From: Paractinoplanes ovalisporus
GTDB lineage: Bacteria > Actinomycetota > Actinomycetes > Mycobacteriales > Micromonosporaceae
NCBI RefSeq assembly: GCF_016834655.1
Contig: NZ_JAENHP010000002.1
Coordinates: 744,001-808,000, forward strand
Length of the DNA stretch: 64,000 nucleotides
Reading direction: 5' to 3'
A program made the translations under genes and the position numbers. Below are positions 43,014 through 50,902 of the stretch, piece after piece (within the stretch, counting starts at the first letter, position 1; each line of letters opens with the position of its first letter). The notes under the pieces are model-generated. The model saw only the letters and a list, made by a program, of their open reading frames with translations, had not been told where the DNA came from and did not search any database.

Positions 43014-44506
43014 CCCGGTCCGCATCCCTCACCCTCGATCCCGCGCGCACGGTGGCGCCGGTTTCCCGCCGTACGTTCGGCTCATTCGTCGAACACATGG
43101 GGCGCTGTGTCTACGGCGGCATCTACGAACCCTCCCACCCGACGGCCGACGCGGACGGCTTCCGGCAGGACGTGCTTTCCCTCGTACGGGAAATGGGGGT
43201 GTCGCTGGTCCGGTATCCCGGGGGCAATTTTGTCTCCGGATACCGCTGGGAGGACGGCATCGGACCCGTCGCCGACCGCCCGGTGCGACGCGATCTGGCG
43301 TGGCACAGCCTCGAGACCAACGAGGTCGGCGTCGACGAATTCATGCGCTGGGCCGACAAGGCCGGGGTCGAGGTCATGTACGCCCTCAACCTCGGCACCC
43401 GGGGTGTGTCCGAAGCCCTGGACGTGCACGAGTATCTGAATCAGCCCGAGGGCACGTTCCTCGCCGACCGGCGCGGCCGGAAGCCGTACGGGATAAGCAT
43501 GTTCTGCCTCGGCAACGAGATGGACGGCCCGTGGCAGACCGGCCACAAGACCGCCCACGAATACGGGCGACTGGCCGCCGAGACCGCCCGCGCTCTGCGC
43601 TCGGCCGAACCGTCGCTGGAGCTGATCGCGTGCGGCAGTTCCAGCTCGTCGATGCCCACCTTCGGCCATTGGGAGTCGACCGTTCTGGAACTGGCCTACG
43701 ACACCGTCGACTACATCTCGGCCCACGCCTATTACGAGCCGGTCGACGGCGACATGGCGTCGTTCCTGGCGTCCGCGGTCGACATGGACCATTTCGTCGA
43801 CAGCGTGATCGCGACCGCCGACAGCGTGGGCGCCCGCCTCAAATCGGCCAAGCGCATCAAAATCTCCCTTGACGAATGGAACGTCTGGTACCTGTCCCGT
43901 TTTCAATCCGCCCCCACCCCGTCCGAATGGGAGGTGGCGCCCCGGGTGATCGAGGACTGCTACAACGTGGCCGACGCCGTGGTGGTCGGAAGTCTGCTGA
44001 TTTCGCTGTTGCGTCACAGCGACCGCGTGACCGCCGCCTGCCAGGCCCAACTGGTCAATGTGATCGCCCCCATCCGCGCCGAATCCACCGGACCGGCCTG
44101 GCGCCAGACGACGTTCCACCCTTTCGCCCTGACGTCCCGCCTGGCCCAGGGATCGGTGCTGGACGTCGACATCGCCTCACCCACGTACGCGACCACGCGC
44201 TTCGGAGAAGTGCCGGTGCTGGACGCGGTAGCCACCTATGACTCCGCTTCCCTCACCGTTTTCGCCGTCAACCGGAGCCAGGACGAGCCGACCGAGCTGA
44301 CGTTCTCCCTGGCCCCTTTTCCAGGCACGTGGCAGCCGGCCGATTCGTGGCTGCTGTCCGACGCCGACCTCACCGCGACCAACACCCAGGAGGCCCCCGA
44401 CCGGGTCGTTCCCCAGCCTTTGACCATCGAACTCGACGGCGAAACCGTCCGCGTCAGCCTGCCCGCGGTCTCGTGGGCCGCGATCCGATTGACGCCGGCG
44501 CGCTAA
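43010..44506 (+). CDS. GH51 alpha-L-arabinofuranosidase
   Basis: 498 residues and no signal peptide, so it works inside the cell on imported arabinosides. The catalytic barrel has the acid/base E170 in LGNEMDGPW and the nucleophile E289 in SLDEWNVWY; FGSFVEHMGRCVYGGIYEP and RYPGGNF are family signatures. The C-terminal beta domain ends at the stop. Its ATG overlaps the permease stop. The product, arabinose, would match the LacI signal. Confidence 0.94.
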   Translation: MTRSASLTLDPARTVAPVSRRTFGSFVEHMGRCVYGGIYEPSHPTADADGFRQDVLSLVREMGVSLVRYPGGNFVSGYRWEDGIGPVADRPVRRDLAWHSLETNEVGVDEFMRWADKAGVEVMYALNLGTRGVSEALDVHEYLNQPEGTFLADRRGRKPYGISMFCLGNEMDGPWQTGHKTAHEYGRLAAETARALRSAEPSLELIACGSSSSSMPTFGHWESTVLELAYDTVDYISAHAYYEPVDGDMASFLASAVDMDHFVDSVIATADSVGARLKSAKRIKISLDEWNVWYLSRFQSAPTPSEWEVAPRVIEDCYNVADAVVVGSLLISLLRHSDRVTAACQAQLVNVIAPIRAESTGPAWRQTTFHPFALTSRLAQGSVLDVDIASPTYATTRFGEVPVLDAVATYDSASLTVFAVNRSQDEPTELTFSLAPFPGTWQPADSWLLSDADLTATNTQEAPDRVVPQPLTIELDGETVRVSLPAVSWAAIRLTPAR

Positions 44507-44515
44507 CGTTCGGCC

Positions 44516-45526
44516 ATGCGGGTAAGCCTGCGCAGCCGGCAGGCCGGGCGGCGGGTCGACCTCGTGCTCGGCCTGCTGCTGATGCTCGGCGTGCTCACCG
44601 GCGTCACCGCCAACACGATCGGCGTCAACTGGCCGCTCGACCTCATCCAGCTGCACGCGGCCGCGGCCCTGGCCATCCTGCTGCTCGCCCCGTGGAAATA
44701 CGTGGTGATCCGCCGGGGCCTGGGCCGCACCCGCCGCCGGCGCCCGACCAAGGCCCTGTCCCTGACGCTGCTGGTGTTCGTGCTGACCACCATCGGTTCC
44801 GGCCTGCTGCACTCGACCGGCCGCGTCGAGTTCGTAGGCCCGCTGACCCTGATGCAGATCCACGTCGGCGCGGCCGTCGGCGCCGTGCTGACGCTGCTGG
44901 CCCACTTCCTGGGCCACGCCGTACGCCCCCGCCGCACCGACGTCGACCGCCGGGCCCTGCTGCGCCTGGCCATCCTCGGCGCGGGCGCCGCTACGGCCAC
45001 CGCGGTCTGGGACACGTGGGCCGCAACCTCGCGCCGTTTCACCGGTTCCATACCCAAGCCAGGGCCCGAGGTCACGTCCTGGTTCAACGATGGCGTCCAG
45101 CGCATAGACCCCACCAAATGGACCCTGCGCGTCGGCACCGCCACCTTCGACCTGGCCAGGTTGCGGTCCCTCCCACACGACCACTTCACCGCGACGCTGG
45201 ATTGCACGAGCGGCTGGTACAGCACCCAGTCTTGGGCCGGCGTACGGCTGAGCACGCTGCTCTCCGAGGCCAACGTCCCCACGGCCGGCCGGCGTTCGGT
45301 GGAGGTCCGCTCAGCCACCGGTTACACCCGCTGGTTCGGCGCCGACACCCTCGACAACGTCTGGCTGGTGACGGCCATGGCCGGAGCCCCACTGTCATAC
45401 GGCCACGGCTACCCGGCGCGCATCGTGGCCCCCGGTCGTCGAGGCTTCTGGTGGGTCAAGTGGGTCTCGTCGATAGAGCCTTCGGCTCGCCCACCGTGGG
45501 CCCAGTCCTTCTTCCCCCTCGACTGA
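44516..45526 (+). CDS. membrane molybdopterin-dependent oxidoreductase (sulfite-oxidase fold)
   Basis: 336 residues. Four N-terminal helices carry several histidines (QLHAAAAL, GLLHSTGR, MQIHVGAAVGAVLTLLAHFLGH), suggesting a b-type haem bundle. The C-terminal part is a molybdopterin-binding SUOX fold; C230 in LDCTSGWYSTQSWAGV is the expected Mo ligand, and GYPARIVAPGRRGFWWVKWV is the conserved end. The soluble domain should face outside. It starts 9 bp after the GH51 gene but is unlikely to share its function. The electron acceptor or donor is unknown. Confidence 0.85.
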   Translation: MRVSLRSRQAGRRVDLVLGLLLMLGVLTGVTANTIGVNWPLDLIQLHAAAALAILLLAPWKYVVIRRGLGRTRRRRPTKALSLTLLVFVLTTIGSGLLHSTGRVEFVGPLTLMQIHVGAAVGAVLTLLAHFLGHAVRPRRTDVDRRALLRLAILGAGAATATAVWDTWAATSRRFTGSIPKPGPEVTSWFNDGVQRIDPTKWTLRVGTATFDLARLRSLPHDHFTATLDCTSGWYSTQSWAGVRLSTLLSEANVPTAGRRSVEVRSATGYTRWFGADTLDNVWLVTAMAGAPLSYGHGYPARIVAPGRRGFWWVKWVSSIEPSARPPWAQSFFPLD

Positions 45527-45569
45527 TCCCGCCGATGGAGTACCACCTCAGGGTGATGCCTCGAACGGG

Positions 45570-48500
45570 GTGCTGACTTCGGGGGCGGTCTGCGATTACA
45601 TGAGTCCCGCTATGGGCGGCAGGCGGGCATCTCGATGGTCATCGCCTCCTGCCATAGCGGGGATGGGCGCCGCCGTGGCGGCGCTGTCCGGCGTATCGAT
45701 CAACGCGGCCACAGGTTCACCAACCGGCTGGTTCCCGACGATGGACGAATACGCCCTGTGGTGGCTGGTGGTTTCCACCGTCCTGGTCGCCGGGGTCACT
45801 CTGCTGGGAATGGGGGCGCAACGTCGGCGCGAATCCGGGCCCACACCGGCACGGCAACGACTGGCGTCCTGGGTGGAGGATCGGCCCGCCGAGGTCGGCG
45901 TGATCGTCGACGCGCTGCGGCGCCCCGGCACAGTCGGGATCACGACGGCACTTCACGGCGCGGGCGGATTCGGCAAGACAACGGTGGCCCAGCTGGTCCG
46001 CGCCGACGCCCGGATCCACCGCCGTTTCGCGGGCCGGGTGCACTGGGTGACGCTCGGCCGGGCGGCCAGGCGCGGAGCGCTGGTCGAAAAGGTCAACGAC
46101 CTTATCCGGCAGCTCGCCCCCGAACAGGCCCAACCTTTCACCGATGTCCGCCGTGCCGCCGAACAGCTGGCCGCAGTGCTCGCGGACGGCCCCAAACGAC
46201 TCCTCGTGCTCGACGACGTCTGGTTCCCCGATCAATTGGCCGCATTCCCCGTCGCGGGTCACAGCGCGCGGCTCGTCACCACCCGCAACGCCACTCTGGT
46301 CGAGACCGAGGGAGTCCATGTCCACGTCGACCAGATGTCCGATGCGCAGGCGCGACGGGTGTTGACCGCAGGACTGCCTCTGGTCAACCCCGTGCTGATT
46401 GACGGACTGCTGATCGAAACCGGCCGCTGGCCGCTCCTCTTGCGCCTGACCAACAAGATCCTCATCAATCAGTTACGTTTTCAGTCCGACCTCGGTGCGG
46501 TCGCTGCTGGTCTGCTGGCCCAGTTGCGCCGCGAGGGCGCGCTGGGTGTAGATCGGCTCAGCGGAATAGCTGTCCGCAAACTGGATCTCGACGACCCGGA
46601 GCAGCGGGCGGCCGCTGTCGCCTCCACGCTCGAGGCCGGAATCGGACTGCTCGATCCTCTCGATCGACGGCTATTCGCTGAGCTGGCCGTTTTCTCCGAG
46701 GACGAGACCATTCCCGTACGGCTGGTGGCCGCGCTCTGGAAACTCGGCGAAGCGGAAACGACCGTGCTGTGCGTGCGTCTCGCCGACCTCGCCCTGGTAA
46801 CGCTCGAGGCAACCGCCGAGGGCGGCACCCTGGAGATGCACGACGTGGTGCGCGACTACCTGCTGGCGGAATTGGGCGCCGATCGAGTGCGCGATCTGCA
46901 CGGCGCCCTGCTCGACGCGGCCGCCGCCGAACTGCCGTTCACACCGGCCGGGGCCGTGGCGTGGTGGCGGATGCCGGTGTCGCTCGGCTATCTCTGGGAC
47001 CACCTGATCGAGCATCTGCTGGCTGCGGGGAGAGATACGGATGCCGAGGCCACAGCCTGTGCCTTCTCCTGGGTCGAGGCCCGGATGGGGATGTCCGGTC
47101 CGCTGACACCCCTCGCGGATCTTGGATTGATCAACTCGCAGCGGGCCGGTGACTTTCGGCGTCTCCTGGAACGAACGGCACATCTGCTGGGCCCCACCGA
47201 ACCGGAGTGGTCAGGCCTGGACATCTTCTACAGCCGGATGGCGCACCACCCGGTGTGGGGCGCGCAAGCGCGAGCAGCGGCGACGCGGCGCCGGGTGCCG
47301 GGAATGGTGACCGACTGGCCACTTCCCGACCTGCCGGCAACCGCGCTCCTGCGAACCCTCATCGGTCATACCGGAGCCGTAAGCGGCCTAGCCATTGCGC
47401 CCGACGGTAGTTGGCTCGCGTCGGTGGGGGAGGACCACACGCTGCGCGTCTGGGACACCTCAACGTGGAAGGTGCGCCGCTGTTTCTCGATGTTGCCGGC
47501 GAAGTCTTTCCGAAAACCACGCAACGTTCCTCTCCTCTCGTCCGGCACTGTGGTGATCTCACCGGACGGCGGCCGGCTCGCCGTCATCGGCCCGGATGGC
47601 ACCTTCCAGGTCTGGGACCCGCACGGCGGGCGCAGAGTCCGGAGTCATGCGCTTCCGGACGGCTGGACGAGAAATCTCGCTGTCTCGCCCAGCAGCGCGT
47701 GGGTGGTGGCGTCCCGCGACCATGACATCCTTACCTGGAACCTGGGTAGTGGGAAGCGGGGGATGTGTCCTAATCCGGGTGGCGGTTGGATCCGGGTCTT
47801 GGCGATAGCACCGAATGATCGCTGGCTCGCTGTCGCCGACGACCACACCATCCGCATCCGCAACATCAGGACAGGCCGCCAACTTGCCATGCTGGAGGTA
47901 TCCTCGGCGCCGATCTGGCTGAGGATCGCGCCCGACAGCCGATGGCTTCTCTACGCCTGTGGTGACCGGATACACCGCTGGGACCTCGGTCGCGACGGCA
48001 ACTCCGGGGTGGTGACCGACCATATCGGGGAGACCACGCTAGCCGCTCTGCCGACAGGCGCCACCTGGTTCGCGGTTGCGGGCACGGATCGGACCACTCG
48101 CTTGCTAGATGCCCGCGATGGCTCGGAACGCCTTACGCTCACCGGGCACAGCGAACGGATTACGGCTCTGGCGGTCGCGTCGAACGGCGGCTGGATTGCC
48201 TCCGCCGGCCGCGACCGGACGATCCGGATCTGGGACACCACTCCTCGAGACGCATCCGAGTCGGCGAGACCGGTCAGACCGTCCATCACCGCGCTGGCGT
48301 TGTCGTCCGACGGGTCGTCTCTGGCCGTCGCGGATACGGCTGACCGGGTGGGAATCGTCGATCCGGTCAGCGGAAGGGTCCGGGCTGCCTTGGGCCTGTC
48401 CCTTCGGCCTGGTCGCCCGATCGAGGCGATCGCGTGGGATGGAGAGCGGATCGTCGCCGCGAACGATGATGTGGTTGTGACCTGGGACCACTCCGCCTCT

Positions 48501-49187
48501 GCGAGCACGAGAACTGCCGTGCCGGAAGGAAAGGTCTGGGCGATCGGTGGCGACGGCGCTTGTTATGTCTCCGGCGAATCCGGTCGTGTGCGCCTCCGAG
48601 AGCCGAGTAGTGGGCGTCCGTTCGGCACCATGAAAGTCGGCGCCGAGCGGATCGTCGCGGTCGCGATGTCACCGGACAGCAGGCGGATCGCCTTGGCAAG
48701 TTACTGGATCCAACCGCGGCGGCACCGTAGAGCACGATCGGTTGTCGAGATCTGGAATCCGTTCACCAGGAACAGACTGGCCCGGTTCACGAGCTCGGCG
48801 GCGATCATCAGGATGGCTCTTACCCCAGATGGAGGGCGTCTGCTGGTGGCCGGCCCGTCCGGAAGCATTCGAGTTCTCAGTGTGCTCAACGGTCGCCGAC
48901 GGGCCGAACTCGCCGGCCACACAGGTGCCCTCACGGCCGTGGCGGTCAGTCCGGATGGCGCCTGGCTGGCCTCGGCCGGCGAGGACATGTCGATCCGGAT
49001 CTGGGATCTGGGGGAACGGCGGACGGTTGCGGTCATGCGCCTCGAACAGCGGATCAACACCTGCGTATGGACCCTCGACGGGAGCGCCCTGATCCTGGGC
49101 GGGAGCACCGGACTTTGCCGCTTCTCGTTCCGGCGTGGCCGGCCCTCCGGGTCGAGCTCAGGTGCGGCGGGGAAGGGGGGAGCGTAA
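45570..49187 (+). CDS. membrane-anchored NB-ARC STAND ATPase with WD40 repeats
   Basis: Up to 1205 residues. A hydrophobic segment at 60-82 (YALWWLVVSTVLVAGVTLLGMG) anchors it. The NB-ARC domain has Walker A GAGGFGKTT (130-138), Walker B LLVLDDVW (211-218), and ARLVTTRN as the sensor strand. A winged-helix region with MHDVVRDYL follows. From residue 590 to the end there are WD40 blades (HTGAVSGLAIAPDGSWLASV, RVWDTS and repeats; some are degenerate). It looks like an Apaf-1-type sensor in which WD40 senses and NB-ARC assembles. No classical effector domain is present; the membrane segment may be the effector. The start could be GTG 45570 or ATG 45600. It is convergent, with a 30-bp overlap, with the caspase-TIR gene. 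Confidence 0.87.
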   Translation: MLTSGAVCDYMSPAMGGRRASRWSSPPAIAGMGAAVAALSGVSINAATGSPTGWFPTMDEYALWWLVVSTVLVAGVTLLGMGAQRRRESGPTPARQRLASWVEDRPAEVGVIVDALRRPGTVGITTALHGAGGFGKTTVAQLVRADARIHRRFAGRVHWVTLGRAARRGALVEKVNDLIRQLAPEQAQPFTDVRRAAEQLAAVLADGPKRLLVLDDVWFPDQLAAFPVAGHSARLVTTRNATLVETEGVHVHVDQMSDAQARRVLTAGLPLVNPVLIDGLLIETGRWPLLLRLTNKILINQLRFQSDLGAVAAGLLAQLRREGALGVDRLSGIAVRKLDLDDPEQRAAAVASTLEAGIGLLDPLDRRLFAELAVFSEDETIPVRLVAALWKLGEAETTVLCVRLADLALVTLEATAEGGTLEMHDVVRDYLLAELGADRVRDLHGALLDAAAAELPFTPAGAVAWWRMPVSLGYLWDHLIEHLLAAGRDTDAEATACAFSWVEARMGMSGPLTPLADLGLINSQRAGDFRRLLERTAHLLGPTEPEWSGLDIFYSRMAHHPVWGAQARAAATRRRVPGMVTDWPLPDLPATALLRTLIGHTGAVSGLAIAPDGSWLASVGEDHTLRVWDTSTWKVRRCFSMLPAKSFRKPRNVPLLSSGTVVISPDGGRLAVIGPDGTFQVWDPHGGRRVRSHALPDGWTRNLAVSPSSAWVVASRDHDILTWNLGSGKRGMCPNPGGGWIRVLAIAPNDRWLAVADDHTIRIRNIRTGRQLAMLEVSSAPIWLRIAPDSRWLLYACGDRIHRWDLGRDGNSGVVTDHIGETTLAALPTGATWFAVAGTDRTTRLLDARDGSERLTLTGHSERITALAVASNGGWIASAGRDRTIRIWDTTPRDASESARPVRPSITALALSSDGSSLAVADTADRVGIVDPVSGRVRAALGLSLRPGRPIEAIAWDGERIVAANDDVVVTWDHSASASTRTAVPEGKVWAIGGDGACYVSGESGRVRLREPSSGRPFGTMKVGAERIVAVAMSPDSRRIALASYWIQPRRHRRARSVVEIWNPFTRNRLARFTSSAAIIRMALTPDGGRLLVAGPSGSIRVLSVLNGRRRAELAGHTGALTAVAVSPDGAWLASAGEDMSIRIWDLGERRTVAVMRLEQRINTCVWTLDGSALILGGSTGLCRFSFRRGRPSGSSSGAAGKGGA

Positions 49188-50285
49188 CGCCTGCACCAGG
49201 CGGTCGAAGTCTCGTGGGGCCCGTGACGGGTCGGCGAGGTTGAGGGTGGTCAGCTGGTCGAGGCGGACCGGGACGTTGTCGATGGGCTCTATGAGCACCG
49301 GCAGGAGGCGGTAGGAACCCTCCTGGACGCCCAGCGACTGCGCCAGGACGTTTTCGAAGTCGGCCTCGTGGTCGGTCAGGTAGGCGCGCGACAGCACCAG
49401 CAAAGTTCGCTTGGCCGTACGGATCCCGCGTTCCGCGTTCACGATGTGGGGGACACCGGGGTCGCCCGAGTCGCCGGAGACGGCCACGCGCAAGCCCGCC
49501 CGTTCCAAGCGCGGCACCAGCACCTCCCACACCCAACCGGCGTCGGGGGTGCGGTCGGCGTAGCTGACGTACGCGTCGTAGCGGAAGCCCTCGTCGTCGC
49601 GCGGGGCGGCGGTTGCGGCCGTGGGGCGGGCCACCGGGAAGTTCTCCTCCAGCCTGGCCTCGAAGACCGGGTGCTGGCCGGGATGGTCGCGGGTGACGCG
49701 GGGCTGCACGTACTCGAACAGGTCGAAGATGCGGATCTGGCCGTCGTCGCTGGGGGCGGCGCCGCGCAGGCCGGCCAGCAGGTGTTCGGTGAAGAGGCTG
49801 TTGGGGCGGCCGGGCAGCACGTGGGAGAGCTCGTCGGCCCGGGACGACGCCATGACGGCCCGGCCGGAGGCGAGCCGCGTGTAGAAGGCAGCGGGGAGAC
49901 GGCCGATTGCGCCGGCGTGGCAGCAGTCGAGGACAACGAGCACGTTGGTGGCGGGGATCGACCGCACCGCGGTGGCGAACTCGTCGGCCGCGATCGCCGT
50001 GCGGGACAGGCGGCGAGGGTCGGAGCCGGCCAGCAGCAGGTGGTCGGCGGCGCCGTGGCCGGAGAAGTAGATCAGCGCCGGGCCGGCCGCCATGTGGTCG
50101 AGGGCGGCCAGGATCGAACCGCGGGTCGCCTCCTCGTCGACCAGCAGCGTCACCTCCGAGGGCGCGTACCCGCCGTCGACGATCGCGTCCCGGACGTCGC
50201 GCACGTCGTTGCGGACGGCCGCCGGGAGTGCGGGGAACCGTTGGTAGCCGGCGACCCCGATCACCAGGGCCCGCGATTCCGTCAC
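49158..50285 (-). CDS. caspase-TIR fusion effector
   Basis: 375 residues from GTG 50285. Residues 1-215 are a C14 caspase/metacaspase fold with catalytic H77 (YFSGHGA) and C122 (VLDCCHAG). Residues 234-365 are a TIR domain (FRYDAYVSYADRTPDAGWVW, LLVLSRAYLTDHEADFE). E311 falls where TIR NADases keep their catalytic Glu (the WCxxE position), so NADase activity is possible, though the neighbouring Trp-Cys pair is lost. It is the third gene of an operon and starts 3 bp after the preceding stop. The likely role is a suicide effector that cuts proteins and perhaps NAD. TIR could also be a pure docking domain. Confidence 0.9.
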   Translation of the reverse strand: MTESRALVIGVAGYQRFPALPAAVRNDVRDVRDAIVDGGYAPSEVTLLVDEEATRGSILAALDHMAAGPALIYFSGHGAADHLLLAGSDPRRLSRTAIAADEFATAVRSIPATNVLVVLDCCHAGAIGRLPAAFYTRLASGRAVMASSRADELSHVLPGRPNSLFTEHLLAGLRGAAPSDDGQIRIFDLFEYVQPRVTRDHPGQHPVFEARLEENFPVARPTAATAAPRDDEGFRYDAYVSYADRTPDAGWVWEVLVPRLERAGLRVAVSGDSGDPGVPHIVNAERGIRTAKRTLLVLSRAYLTDHEADFENVLAQSLGVQEGSYRLLPVLIEPIDNVPVRLDQLTTLNLADPSRAPRDFDRLVQALRSPLPRRT

Positions 50286-50288
50286 CGC

Positions 50289-50891
50289 CTACTGCTCCCG
50301 GAAGTTGCCGATGAACTCGTACGTGGCCGAGGGCCGCGACTCGCCCTGGACCCGCAGGGTGGCGGCGACGAAGGCGGCGCTCGCGTTCTGCCCGGCCGCG
50401 CGGCGGTTGGACCGGCTGCCCGAGCGCAGACGGGCGACCCCCTGGGTGACCCGGATCTGCCCGCGTGCCGGTCCGCCGCTGCGGGAGACCCAGGTGTCGT
50501 ACCGGTTGAACCGGACCGTGCTCCGCACCCCGAACAGCACGTCGGCATCCCCGAGGGCGGCCGCGGAGTCGAGCGGGCCGATCCGGAAGGTCAGGCCCTC
50601 CTCGCCCTCGGACTCGTCCGCCTCGGCGTCCCGGTCCTCGGCCTCGACCCGGTCGGGCAGGTGCACGATCAGGAAGCCGGCCTCGATGTCCTGGACCGAC
50701 GACTGGTGGTCGGCCACGCCGATCGTGCCGGGTTCGCTCACCTCGATGTGCAGCGTGTACTGCCGGCCCTGGCTCTCCAGGTGGTGCTGGGCGCGCGAGA
50801 CGATGCGGCCCTCCTCGGTCACCGGCGGGTCGAAGACGACCGGGCGCATCTGCAGGAGATCGTCGAGCACGTCGCGGGTTTCATCGGTCAT
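50289..50891 (-). CDS. protein of unknown function between two TIR genes
   Basis: 200 residues from ATG 50891 (GAGGTGAGG upstream). I do not recognise a family. There is no signal peptide or membrane helix. The N-terminal half (RRAQHHLESQGRQYTLHIEV-like, SVQDIEAGFLIVHLPD) is predicted beta-rich; an acidic stretch (AEDRDAEADESEGEEG) splits it from a C-terminal half with alternating strands that ends YEFIGNFREQ. It lies 11 bp after the TIR-nSTAND gene and 3 bp before the caspase-TIR gene, so it should be made in step with both. Its position suggests an adaptor or inhibitor that links sensor and effector; this is inference. Confidence 0.8.
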   Translation of the reverse strand: MTDETRDVLDDLLQMRPVVFDPPVTEEGRIVSRAQHHLESQGRQYTLHIEVSEPGTIGVADHQSSVQDIEAGFLIVHLPDRVEAEDRDAEADESEGEEGLTFRIGPLDSAAALGDADVLFGVRSTVRFNRYDTWVSRSGGPARGQIRVTQGVARLRSGSRSNRRAAGQNASAAFVAATLRVQGESRPSATYEFIGNFREQ

Positions 50892-50902
50892 CGGTACCCA
50901 CC

